Shown here: in pieces, positions 8,667 through 16,556 of the stretch | Layout of the letters: the number at the start of each line of letters is the position of its first letter | Numbering within the stretch: position 1 is the stretch's first letter | Assembly: GCA_035363115.1 (NCBI GenBank) | Contig: DAOSEM010000006.1 | Coordinates: forward strand, 62,001 to 126,000 | DNA length: 64,000 bases | Direction of reading: 5' to 3' | Origin: Syntrophales bacterium | Lineage (GTDB): Bacteria; Desulfobacterota; Syntrophia; Syntrophales; PHBD01 | The notes under the pieces: generated by a model | What the model saw: the letters and a program-made list of their open reading frames with translations, nothing else | Database searches by the model: none | What the model was told of the DNA's origin: nothing | Made by a program: the position numbers and the translations under genes

Positions 8667-9524
8667 TCAGGTGTACCTCCTTCGGATCACGGCGCTCAGA
8701 CGATCCACGAGCGCCACGGTGATGACGATGACGATCAGGATCGTGGTCACGTCCTGGTTTTCGTAGCTCCTCAGCTTGTCGTAAAGGTAGACGCCGATCC
8801 CCCCGGCGCCGGTGAAGCCAAGGATGGTCGCCGAGCGCACGTCCGACTCGAACCGGTAGAGGGTCATGGAGACGAAGTAGGGCGTTATCTGCGGGATCAC
8901 GGCATAGCGGATCACCTTGAGAGGGCCGGCCCCCGTGGCCATGAGCGCCGTGACCGGCTCCGGCTGCACGTTTTCGATGCCCTCGGAAAACAGCTTGATG
9001 AGCACCCCCGAGGTGTGGATCCCCAGCGCCAGGATGCCCGGCATGGGTCCGAGCCCGACGGCGGATACGAAGATCAGCGCCCAGACCAGCTCGTTGATGG
9101 AGCGCGACAGGTTCGCGAAAAAGCGGATCGCTGTGTACAGGATCTTCCGGAGCAGGATCGACGCGATGCGCCTGCCGGGGATCAGGATCTCCAGTGTGTT
9201 GCGAGAGGCTCCGAAGGCCAGCGGAAAGGCGATCAGCACGGAGAGGATAAGGGCCAGGACGGCCATCTGCACCGTCTCCAGCATGGAAAGAAAATACCGG
9301 TTCAGACCCGCGCTCTTCAGGCTCGGCGGGAAGAATCCGCTCTCGGCGATCTCCGGGTTTCCCCGGATGTAGACGATCATGTTGTTCCAGCCGTCGAGCA
9401 GGGCGGTGACGCTCATCTGGGTGGAGCTCCAGCTCCAGGTGACCACGGCCAGGCCCAGGAAAATCATGGCCAGGTTGAACGCGCTGAACGGGTTCGTCTT
9501 TCTCTTGATGTCGGTCAGGGGCAT
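8667..9524 (-). CDS. phnE: PhnE, phosphonate ABC transporter permease
   Basis: A 285-residue inner-membrane permease with about six hydrophobic segments and the cytoplasmic coupling loop seen as ALMATGAGPLKVIRYAVIP followed by SATILGFTGAGGIG, both typical of PhnE. It pairs with PhnC and PhnD to import phosphonates or phosphite. A single intact permease is present, unlike the split phnE of E. coli K-12. It is separated from phnD by 67 bases that hold a strong hairpin. Confidence 0.94.
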   Translation of the reverse strand: MPLTDIKRKTNPFSAFNLAMIFLGLAVVTWSWSSTQMSVTALLDGWNNMIVYIRGNPEIAESGFFPPSLKSAGLNRYFLSMLETVQMAVLALILSVLIAFPLAFGASRNTLEILIPGRRIASILLRKILYTAIRFFANLSRSINELVWALIFVSAVGLGPMPGILALGIHTSGVLIKLFSEGIENVQPEPVTALMATGAGPLKVIRYAVIPQITPYFVSMTLYRFESDVRSATILGFTGAGGIGVYLYDKLRSYENQDVTTILIVIVITVALVDRLSAVIRRRYT

Positions 9525-9540
9525 AATTCATCCGGGGGGT

Positions 9541-9566
9541 AGGGGGCGGGACACAGCCCGCCCCCT
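9541..9566 (-). other. Perfect hairpin between phnD and phnE
   Basis: AGGGGGCGGG (9541-9550) and CCCGCCCCCT (9557-9566) form a perfect 10-bp GC-rich stem with a six-base loop. No T-run follows on the minus strand, so it is not a classical terminator. Its place just after the binding-protein gene fits an mRNA-stabilising or partial-termination element that favours phnD over phnE; that role is inferred. Confidence 0.7.
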
Positions 9567-9591
9567 GCAGCAGGTACGAGAGGGGTCCCGG

Positions 9592-10461
9592 TTATTTTTT
9601 CATTCTTTTCTGAACATCCATCAGGGCCCGGATCGGATCGTACGTCCTGTCCGTGACGGGGGCGTAGCCCTTGACCTTCAGCATCTCGAGGCCAGCCTTG
9701 TCGCTGTAGCCCAGGAAAGCCTTCGCCAGGGCCTTCTTCAGGGATTCCGGCAGGTCCTTCCGGTAGGCCATGGGCGAGCCGGGGATCAGCGGCGATTTCC
9801 AGATGATCTCGAAGTCCTTCTCCGCGTTCCACTGCTTGCCGTTGCCGCGGGCCATGTCGAGATCGTTGGTCGAGGCGGCGTCGATCTTCCCCGCCTTCAC
9901 GGAAATCATGGAGGCCTCGTGGCTGCCGGAGTAGATGACCTTGGAGAAATACGCCGCCGGGTCGATCTTCAGATCGTTGACGAAGTGGACCATGGGAACA
10001 AGGGTTCCGCTCGTGGAATTGGGATCCACGAAGGCCCATACCTTCCCCTTCAGGTCGGCCATGGTCTTCAGGCCCGACCCTTTCTTCGTGATGATCAGGC
10101 CGTGGTACCCCTTCGCCCCGTCTTTGCTTACCTCGATGACGAACGCCTCGGCACCGGCGCGCCTGGACGCCTCGACGTAGGACTTGGGTCCGAAATAGGC
10201 GAAGTCCACGTGCTTGAACTGCATGCCCGTGATCACGCCGGCGTAATCGGTGGCCACCTTGACCTCGATGGGCAGGCCGAGCTTCCTCTCCAGGTGCTTC
10301 ACGAGGCTGTCGAAGCGCTCCGTGATGTTGGCCGTCGAATCCGTGGGGATGATGCCGAAGACGAGCTTCTTCGGCCAGTCGGCGGGCGCGGCGAAGGCAG
10401 GTGCACTGAAAAGGCAGACGGTAAGAATTACGGCGGTCAGGAACGGGATCAGTCTCTTCAT
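9592..10461 (-). CDS. phnD: PhnD, phosphonate-binding periplasmic protein
   Basis: A 289-residue secreted solute-binding protein. The signal peptide ends about residue 24 (SAPAFA then APADW). Mature-protein motifs VFGIIPTDS, AYFGPKSYVEA, WAFVDPNSTSGTLVP and IYSGSHEASM are typical of PhnD/PtxB proteins that capture phosphonates or phosphite in the periplasm. The gene follows phnC by 33 bases and has AGAAGGAG before its ATG. The exact ligand cannot be read from sequence. Confidence 0.95.
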   Translation of the reverse strand: MKRLIPFLTAVILTVCLFSAPAFAAPADWPKKLVFGIIPTDSTANITERFDSLVKHLERKLGLPIEVKVATDYAGVITGMQFKHVDFAYFGPKSYVEASRRAGAEAFVIEVSKDGAKGYHGLIITKKGSGLKTMADLKGKVWAFVDPNSTSGTLVPMVHFVNDLKIDPAAYFSKVIYSGSHEASMISVKAGKIDAASTNDLDMARGNGKQWNAEKDFEIIWKSPLIPGSPMAYRKDLPESLKKALAKAFLGYSDKAGLEMLKVKGYAPVTDRTYDPIRALMDVQKRMKK

Positions 10462-10494
10462 GGGTTTCTCCTTCTTTCTTTTTTTGGTTCCGAT

Positions 10495-11313
10495 TCAGGC
10501 GTTCAGTGCCGCCTCCGGGACGAACGGCCGGAAGGGCAGTCCCCTCCCGCTTCGCTCTTCGAATGCGTCACGCTCCGAGCCGCTATAGATTTCCTGAAGA
10601 GCGTCCTCCGTCAGGCGGGCCGGGGGACCGTCGAAAACGATCCTTCCGTCCCTGAGGCCGAGGATCCGCGTACAGCACGCTCGGGCATAATCGAGCTGGT
10701 GGAGGTTGGAAACGACGGTGATGCCGTATTTCTCGTTGATGGCGCGGAGCGTGTCCATGACCCTGCCGGCGCTCAGGGGATCGAGGGAGGAGATGGGCTC
10801 GTCGGCCAGGATGATCTCCGGCTCCTGGGCCAGCGCCCGGGCGATGGCCACCCGCTGCATCTGCCCGCCCGAAAGCCGGTCACAGCGCTGGAGCGCCGCG
10901 TCCTCAATGCCGACGATGCGCATGCACTCCCAGATCCTTTCGTATTGTCCCGAGGTGTAGTATTTGATCATTGCGGGCAGGAGATACATCCGCCCGAGCA
11001 TGCCACCGGCGATGTTGTCCACCACCGTCAGGCGCTTGACCAGGTTGAACCCCTGGAAAATGATCCCGATCCGGGCGCGGAGGCGCTTCAGGGAGGCGCC
11101 GGCGACCCGGTGGACCGGCTCGCCCAGGACGTGAAGCTCTCCGCCGAAGATGGAGACGCCCGCGTTGATGGACATGAGCAGGGTTGATTTGCCCGCCCCG
11201 GACGGCCCGATGATGCTGATGAACTCCCCCTTGCGGATCTGCAGGTCGACGTCGGGGAGGACCACGCGTTTTCCGTAACCCAGGGCCAGGGCGCGCGCTT
11301 CGATCTGAACCAT
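10495..11313 (-). CDS. phnC: PhnC, phosphonate ABC transporter ATPase
   Basis: A 272-residue ABC ATPase: Walker A GPSGAGKST, signature LSGGQMQRVAIARAL, Walker B IILADEPISSLDP and switch His in VVSNLHQLDYA. The motif IFQGFNLVKRLTV follows the Q-loop as in PhnC. It is the first gene of the 12-gene minus-strand operon that ends at 1504 and lies divergent from phoB. GAGAGGTG precedes its ATG. Confidence 0.95.
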   Translation of the reverse strand: MVQIEARALALGYGKRVVLPDVDLQIRKGEFISIIGPSGAGKSTLLMSINAGVSIFGGELHVLGEPVHRVAGASLKRLRARIGIIFQGFNLVKRLTVVDNIAGGMLGRMYLLPAMIKYYTSGQYERIWECMRIVGIEDAALQRCDRLSGGQMQRVAIARALAQEPEIILADEPISSLDPLSAGRVMDTLRAINEKYGITVVSNLHQLDYARACCTRILGLRDGRIVFDGPPARLTEDALQEIYSGSERDAFEERSGRGLPFRPFVPEAALNA

Positions 11314-11439
11314 GGAGCACCTCTCTCGGGGAAATTTGCGGTACGGGCCGGTCCTGTCCGATCCGCTGCGGCTCCCCTTGTAGGAGATCCATGTTACGGG
11401 GTGATGATGCGGCCGTTACAATTTCGTGAAAGAAGATCC

Positions 11440-11483
11440 GGATGTGTCATTTCCATGAAAGCGGGATGTCATTTCCATGAAAT
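11440..11483. promoter_or_regulatory. Pho-box-like repeat array between phnC and phoB
   Basis: The 16-base sequence TGTCATTTCCATGAAA occurs twice exactly 22 bases apart (11445-11460 and 11467-11482). Read in 11-base units, four consecutive Pho-box-like half sites appear. On the minus strand, toward phnC, they begin ATTTCAT, ATGACAT, CTTTCAT and ATGACAC; the consensus is CTGTCAT. On the plus strand, ATGTCAT-TTCC-ATGAAAT is followed nine bases later by CATAAA (11493-11498), a possible -10 for a PhoB-dependent phoB promoter. The array is about 130 bases upstream of phnC. It probably serves one or both divergent transcripts. Confidence 0.75.
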
Positions 11484-11589
11484 ATGACCGTCCATAAAGA
11501 GGTCGACAGGAACAAAATTCTCTCCAGGACCCCGGTAGGGCTGTGTTCGGTGACGGTCGATCCGTCCCGCCCGAACCGGAAGGACCCGA

Positions 11590-11618
11590 TTGAGAGAATC
11601 GTTCCTCTTCTGTATAAT
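11590..11618 (+). promoter_or_regulatory. Sigma-70 type promoter of phoB
   Basis: TTGAGA (11590-11595) and TATAAT (11613-11618) are separated by 17 bases, a near-consensus housekeeping promoter. It lies about 50 bases before the phoB ATG, independent of the upstream Pho-box array. Confidence 0.75.
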
Positions 11619-11666
11619 GCAGCCCGACCCAAGGTCGAATCATTCGATAAAGGGAGAGCGCACTTC

Positions 11667-12371
11667 ATGGCGGCACGGATCCTCATCGCCGATGATGAAA
11701 AAGACATCGTGGAACTGATCGCCTTCAACCTGGAGAAGGAGGGGTTTCCGGTCCTGAAAGCCTACGACGGCGAGACCGCCCTGGAGCTCGCCCGGAGCGG
11801 AAGGCCGGACCTGCTTCTCCTGGACCTGATGCTGCCGGGCATTCCGGGGCTCGATCTCTGCCGGATCCTTCGAAAAGACCCCCGCACGGCATCCCTTCCC
11901 ATCATCATGGTCACCGCCAAGGGCGAGGAAATGGACCGGGTGCTGGGCCTGGAGATGGGGGCCGACGACTACGTGACGAAACCCTTCAGCGTCCGGGAGC
12001 TCGCCGCCCGGGTCCGGGCCGTCCTCCGCCGGCGGACGGATCAGGAAAAAACGCCGGAAGAGATCATCGAAGGCGGCCCGCTCCGAGTCAACCTGTCCAC
12101 CTGCGAGGTTTTTGTCGGCGGCCGCCGGGTGGAGCTGAGCGCCAAGGAACTCCGGCTTCTCGCCTTCCTCGCCCGCCGGCCCGGCCGGGTCTACACCCGG
12201 GAACAGATCCTGGACCAGGTCTGGGGAGACGAGGTCTACGTCGAGCCCCGCACCGTGGACGTCCACATCAAGCGCCTGCGCGCCCGCATCGAGGAAAATC
12301 CGGAAAAGCCGCGGCTGATCCAGACGGTCCGGGGGATCGGATACCGCCTGGCCGACGGTGTCCCGGAATAG
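11667..12371 (+). CDS. phoB: PhoB, phosphate regulon response regulator
   Basis: A 234-residue OmpR/PhoB-type regulator (E. coli 229). The receiver domain has Asp10-Glu11, the phospho-acceptor Asp53 (LLLLDLMLPG), Thr in IIMVTAKG and Lys in DDYVTKPFS. The C-terminal winged helix (about 135-230) has ELSAKELRLLAFLA, the recognition region VDVHIKRLRARIEE and the end motif TVRGIGYRL. The ATG chosen follows GGGAG; an in-frame upstream extension lacks family similarity. Its partner kinase PhoR lies at the end of the pst cluster, and Pho-box-like repeats flank it on both sides. Confidence 0.93.
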   Translation: MAARILIADDEKDIVELIAFNLEKEGFPVLKAYDGETALELARSGRPDLLLLDLMLPGIPGLDLCRILRKDPRTASLPIIMVTAKGEEMDRVLGLEMGADDYVTKPFSVRELAARVRAVLRRRTDQEKTPEEIIEGGPLRVNLSTCEVFVGGRRVELSAKELRLLAFLARRPGRVYTREQILDQVWGDEVYVEPRTVDVHIKRLRARIEENPEKPRLIQTVRGIGYRLADGVPE

Positions 12372-12378
12372 GATCCAG

Positions 12379-12433
12379 ACGTCACCTATCTTTCATCGCG
12401 CTGTCATCCTCCTGTAACAATGTTCCCATAGAT
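12379..12433 (+). promoter_or_regulatory. Pho box and promoter of pstS
   Basis: Tandem 11-base units begin CTTTCAT (12390), CTGTCAT (12401) and CTGTAAC (12412), with a weaker unit at 12379. CTGTCAT-CCTC-CTGTAAC matches the Pho box consensus at 13 of 14 informative positions. Eight bases later CATAGA (12427-12432) is a plausible -10, the spacing expected for PhoB-activated promoters that lack a -35 element. Confidence 0.85.
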
Positions 12434-12462
12434 TGCCCCCATCAACCATGAAGGAGGACATC

Positions 12463-13311
12463 ATGAACATCCGGAAAGCGGCAGCCCTGGCGATCGTGTG
12501 CTGCCTGGTCGCGGCAGCACCCGTACTCGCCGCGGAGAACATCGTCATCAAGGGATCCACCACGGTCCTGCCCATCGCTCAGAGGGCTCTGGAAACCTAC
12601 ATGAAGGCCCATCCCGGGGTACAGATCTCCCTGTCGGGCGGCGGCTCCGGGGAAGGCATCAAGGCCATCGTCGACAAGACGGCGGACATCGGGAACTCCT
12701 CCCGGGAGATCAAGAAGGAGGAGATCGCCCTGGCCGCAAAGAAGGGCGTCCAGCCCGTCGCCCACGTGGTCGCCTTCGACGCCCTCGTGCCTGTCGTTCA
12801 CCCGTCAAACCCGGTCCAGGGCCTGACCGTCGAGCAGCTAAGCCTGATCTACCAGGGAAAGATCACCAACTGGAAGGAAGTGGGCGGCAAGGACATGCGG
12901 ATCGTCGCCATCTCCCGCGACTCCTCGTCGGGAACCTTCGAGTCCTGGGATCATTTCGTCATGAAGAAGGCCAAGGTCTCCCCCCGGGCCCAGATGCTGG
13001 CCTCCAACGGCGCCGTCTACACCGCCGTCTCGAAGAACCGTTACAGCATCGGCTACCTCGGGATGGGCTACGTGAAGAAGGGGGTGAAGGCCCTCGCGGT
13101 GGCGGGCGTCCAGGCAACCCCGGAGACGGCCCTCTCAAGGCAGTACCCCATGTCCAGGGAGCTCTACATGTACACCAACGGCGAGCCTGCGGGTGAGACG
13201 GCAAAGTTCATTGCCTTCATCAAGAGCCCGACGGGCCAGAAGATCGTGGCTGGCGAGGGTTTCGTGCCGATCCAGGGAGCCGCCCCGGCCGGGAAGGGCA
13301 AAAAGAAATAG
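12463..13311 (+). CDS. pstS: PstS, phosphate-binding periplasmic protein (system 1)
   Basis: A 282-residue secreted phosphate-binding protein. The signal peptide ends near VLAAEN. Ligand loops are visible as IKGSTTVLPIAQ, SGGGSGEGIKA and SRDSSSGTFESW. AAGGAGG lies five bases before the chosen ATG. It captures inorganic phosphate for PstCAB and begins the pstSCAB-phoU-phoR operon under a clear Pho box. Confidence 0.95.
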   Translation: MNIRKAAALAIVCCLVAAAPVLAAENIVIKGSTTVLPIAQRALETYMKAHPGVQISLSGGGSGEGIKAIVDKTADIGNSSREIKKEEIALAAKKGVQPVAHVVAFDALVPVVHPSNPVQGLTVEQLSLIYQGKITNWKEVGGKDMRIVAISRDSSSGTFESWDHFVMKKAKVSPRAQMLASNGAVYTAVSKNRYSIGYLGMGYVKKGVKALAVAGVQATPETALSRQYPMSRELYMYTNGEPAGETAKFIAFIKSPTGQKIVAGEGFVPIQGAAPAGKGKKK

Positions 13312-13326
13312 AGCAGGAAAGAAACG

Positions 13327-14214
13327 ATGAACCGGAAACAGAAGGAGGCCGCCATCCGGGCGGTCTTCTTTTCCTTCGCCCTCATATCGATCCTGATCCT
13401 GGGACTGATCGTCGTGTCCCTCTTCCGGGAGGGACTGCCCATCTTCAAGCAGGTGTCCGTGAAGGACTTCCTCTTCGGAATGGAGTGGTATCCGACGTAC
13501 GATCCGCCCTCCTTCGGGATCTGGCCGCTGATCGTCGGTTCCGTCATCGTGACGGTCCTGGCGACGATCATCGCCATTCCCGTGGGGATCCTGACGGCCG
13601 TATACATCGCCGAGGTGGCGCCCGGCCTCGTCAAGGACGTCTTCAAGTCCATCATCGAGCTTCTGGCGGGGCTTCCCTCGGTGGTCCTGGGCTTCTTCGG
13701 CATGGTCGTGGTGGCGCCCTGGCTCCAGGACACCTTCGACCTGCCCACGGGGCTCAACATCATCAATGCTTCCATGATCCTCGCCCTGATGGCGGTCCCC
13801 ACCATCGCGAGCATCTCCGAGGACGCCCTGTACGCCGTCCCCCGTGAATACAAGGAGGCTTCCTACGCCCTCGGGGCGACGACCCATGAGACCATCCTCC
13901 GGGTGGTCATCCCGTCGGCCCTCTCGGGGATCTCAACGGCGGTCATCCTCGGGATGTCCCGGGCCATCGGGGAGACCATGGTAGTGCTGATGGTCGCCGG
14001 TGGCGCCGCCGCCATCCCGGAGAGCCTCTTCGATTCGGTCCGGCCGATGCCCGCCAGCATCGCCGCGGAGATGGGCGAGGCGCCGTTCCGGAGCGCCCAC
14101 TACCAGGCCCTGTTCGCCACGGGCATCGTGCTCTTCTTCATCACCCTGGCCTTCAACCTGGTGGCGGATTACATATCCAACAAATTCAAGGAGGTCGGAT
14201 CGGGAACGCTATGA
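13327..14214 (+). CDS. pstC: PstC, phosphate ABC transporter permease (system 1)
   Basis: A 295-residue inner-membrane permease with about six transmembrane segments. Typical motifs are IIELLAGLPSVVLGFFG and the coupling loop EASYALGATTHETILRVVIP, followed by MSRAIGETMVVLMVAG. It pairs with PstA. It follows pstS by 15 bases and overlaps pstA by four bases. Confidence 0.96.
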   Translation: MNRKQKEAAIRAVFFSFALISILILGLIVVSLFREGLPIFKQVSVKDFLFGMEWYPTYDPPSFGIWPLIVGSVIVTVLATIIAIPVGILTAVYIAEVAPGLVKDVFKSIIELLAGLPSVVLGFFGMVVVAPWLQDTFDLPTGLNIINASMILALMAVPTIASISEDALYAVPREYKEASYALGATTHETILRVVIPSALSGISTAVILGMSRAIGETMVVLMVAGGAAAIPESLFDSVRPMPASIAAEMGEAPFRSAHYQALFATGIVLFFITLAFNLVADYISNKFKEVGSGTL

Positions 14215-15080
14215 CCACGTCCTCCCTCCGGTATCGATACGTCAAGCAGCATGTCTTTTTCGGGCTCGTCCGCCTGTCGGCCTTCGTCCTCGCCCTCGCC
14301 CTGTGCGGCATCCTGGCCTACATCGTCGTTCACGGGATCGGGGCGCTGAGCTGGGAGTTCATCACCCAGCCCCCCCGGGACGCCATGACGAAGGGCGGGA
14401 TCATGCCGGCCATCGTCGGGACCTTCTACCTCACCGTCGGCGCCATCCTGGTGGGGCTTCCGCTGGGGATCGTCTCGGCGGTGTACCTGACCGAATACGC
14501 CAAGCAGGGGCCGGTCATCCGGATCATCCGCATCGGCATCAACTGCCTCGCGGGAGTGCCGTCGGTCGTCTTCGGCCTCTTCGGCCTCGGCCTCTTCGTG
14601 GTCTCCCTCAAGTTCGGGTCCTCCATCCTGGCAGGCTCGCTGACCCTGGGATTCCTGATCCTGCCGACGATCATCGGCGCCTCGGAGGAGGCCCTGAAGT
14701 CGGTCCCCCAGACGTTCCGGGAGGCGTCGCTGGCACTGGGCGTGTCGAAGTGGCAGACCATCTGGCGCATCGTCCTGCCGTCGGCCCTGCCGGGTATCCT
14801 GACGGGGTCCATCCTCGGCCTCGGCCGGGCGGCCGGCGAGACGGCGCCCATCATGTTCACGGCGGCGGCCTTCTTTACCGCCAAGCTGCCCTCCTCGATC
14901 TTCGACGAGGTCATGGCGCTTCCCTACCACATCTACGTGCTGGCGACGGCGGGGACCCACATCGAGGAGACGCGGCCCCTCCAGTACGGGACCGTGCTCG
15001 TCCTCATCCTCCTTGTCCTCGGGATCGACCTCGTGGCCATCCTGATCCGGGCGGCCATCCGAAGGAGAAAAAAATGGTAA
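14211..15080 (+). CDS. pstA: PstA, phosphate ABC transporter permease (system 1)
   Basis: A 289-residue permease with about six membrane segments. Motifs include PLGIVSAVYLTEYAKQG, NCLAGVPSVVFGLFGLGLF, the loop EASLALGVSKWQTIWRIVLP and LGRAAGETAPIMFTAAAFF, all typical of PstA. The ATG overlaps the pstC stop by four bases, and the 3' end overlaps pstB by seven bases, indicating translational coupling. Confidence 0.96.
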   Translation: MTTSSLRYRYVKQHVFFGLVRLSAFVLALALCGILAYIVVHGIGALSWEFITQPPRDAMTKGGIMPAIVGTFYLTVGAILVGLPLGIVSAVYLTEYAKQGPVIRIIRIGINCLAGVPSVVFGLFGLGLFVVSLKFGSSILAGSLTLGFLILPTIIGASEEALKSVPQTFREASLALGVSKWQTIWRIVLPSALPGILTGSILGLGRAAGETAPIMFTAAAFFTAKLPSSIFDEVMALPYHIYVLATAGTHIEETRPLQYGTVLVLILLVLGIDLVAILIRAAIRRRKKW

Positions 15081-15844
15081 ATCAGGCAGACCGGATCATC
15101 ATCCGGGCGGAGGACATCAACTTCTACTACGGGTCCTTCAAGGCCCTGACGGACGTCAGCATGGCCTTCGAAACGAACCGGGTCACGGCCCTTATCGGCC
15201 CCTCCGGATGCGGGAAGTCCACGCTGCTCCGGCTCCTCAACCGGATGAACGACCTCATCGACGGGTCCCGGGTGGAGGGCCGGATCCTCTTCGAGGGCCG
15301 GAACATCTACGACCCGGACGTGGATCCCGTGGAGGTCCGCCGCCGGATCGGCATGGTCTTCCAGAAGCCCAACCCCTTCCCGAAGTCGATCTTCAACAAC
15401 ATCACCTATGGTCCCCGCCTGGCGGGGGTCAGCGGCAAGGGGGATCTGGAGGCCCTGGTGGAGCATAGCCTCCGGCAGGCGGTGCTCTGGGACGAAGTGA
15501 AGGACATCCTCGGCCAGTCGGCCATGATGCTCTCCGGCGGCCAGCAGCAACGCCTCTGCATCGCCCGGGCCCTGGCAATGAAGCCGGACATCCTCCTCAT
15601 GGACGAGCCGACCTCGGCCCTCGACCCCATCTCGACGGCGAGAATCGAGGAGTTGATCGAAGAGCTGAAAAAGACGTATACCATCATCATCGTCACGCAC
15701 AACATGCAGCAGGCGGCCCGCGTCTCGGACTTCACGGGGTTCTTCTACCTGGGAAAGCTGATCGAGTTCAACGCGACGGAAACGATCTTCACGAAACCCG
15801 ACGTGAAGCAGACGGAAGACTACATCACCGGCCGGTTCGGCTGA
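15074..15844 (+). CDS. pstB: PstB, phosphate ABC transporter ATPase (system 1)
   Basis: A 256-residue ABC ATPase (E. coli 257). INFYYGSFKALTDV begins the domain; Walker A GPSGCGKST, MVFQKPNPFPKSIFNNI (PstB hallmark), signature LSGGQQQRLCIARAL, Walker B ILLMDEPTSALDP and switch His IVTHNMQQA follow. GAAGGAGA precedes the ATG, which lies inside the pstA 3' end. It powers phosphate import and, with PhoU, signals phosphate sufficiency to PhoR. Confidence 0.97.
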   Translation: MVNQADRIIIRAEDINFYYGSFKALTDVSMAFETNRVTALIGPSGCGKSTLLRLLNRMNDLIDGSRVEGRILFEGRNIYDPDVDPVEVRRRIGMVFQKPNPFPKSIFNNITYGPRLAGVSGKGDLEALVEHSLRQAVLWDEVKDILGQSAMMLSGGQQQRLCIARALAMKPDILLMDEPTSALDPISTARIEELIEELKKTYTIIIVTHNMQQAARVSDFTGFFYLGKLIEFNATETIFTKPDVKQTEDYITGRFG

Positions 15845-15860
15845 GAGGAGGAGCGTGGCC

Positions 15861-16556
15861 ATGGAGGAGAAGAGGCACACCAGCACCCATTACGAGCGGG
15901 AGCTCCGGGAGGTCAAGGAAGGCCTGCTTTACATCGGGGCCCTCACGGAGAAGGCCATCGAGCAGGCCATGGGGGCGCTCCTGGAGAGGGATTCCCTGCT
16001 GGCCCGCCGGGTCATCGCCGAGGATGACCGGATCGACGCCCTGGACATGGAGCTGGAGGAGAAATGCATCCGCCTCCTCGCCCTCCGCCAGCCCGCCGCC
16101 AAGGACCTGCGCTTCATCACGACGTCCATCAAGATCAACGGCCACCTGGAGCGGATCGGCGACATGGCCGTCAACATCGCCCAGAAGGCCATCATTCTCA
16201 ACGACGAGCCCCAGCTCAAGCCCTACATCGACCTGCCCCGGATGGCCGAGATCACCCGGAGGATGATCCAGAAAAGCCTGGACGCACTCGTCCGGGAAGA
16301 CTGCCCCCTGGCGGAAGAGGTCCGCCAGGAGGAAAGCGCGGTGGACTGCCTGAACGACCAGATCTTCCGCGAGCTCCTGACCTTCATGATGGAGGACCCC
16401 CGGACGATCCACCGGGCGCTCCTGATCATGCAGATCTCCAAGAACTTGGAGCGGATCGCCGACCACGCCAAGGGCGTCGCCGACATGGTCATCTACATGG
16501 TGACAGGCCAGAGCGTCCGCCACCAGATCCCCCAATGCCCGGACCGAAACGGATAA
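15861..16556 (+). CDS. phoU: PhoU, phosphate signalling protein
   Basis: A 231-residue two-repeat helical protein. Each PhoU repeat is visible: LERIGDMAVNIAQKA near the middle of the first and LERIADHAKGVADMV at the end of the second. PhoU links PstSCAB to PhoR and restrains the Pho response when phosphate is ample. The ATG at 15861 is preferred over the GTG at 15855 because GAGGAG lies seven bases before it. The stop overlaps the phoR start in TAATG. Confidence 0.94.
   Translation: MEEKRHTSTHYERELREVKEGLLYIGALTEKAIEQAMGALLERDSLLARRVIAEDDRIDALDMELEEKCIRLLALRQPAAKDLRFITTSIKINGHLERIGDMAVNIAQKAIILNDEPQLKPYIDLPRMAEITRRMIQKSLDALVREDCPLAEEVRQEESAVDCLNDQIFRELLTFMMEDPRTIHRALLIMQISKNLERIADHAKGVADMVIYMVTGQSVRHQIPQCPDRNG

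Noticed and set aside
11484..11666. A 61-residue N-terminal extension of PhoB.
   Set aside because: It would include the consensus promoter and has no similarity to the receiver domain; the ATG at 11667 has its own ribosome site.
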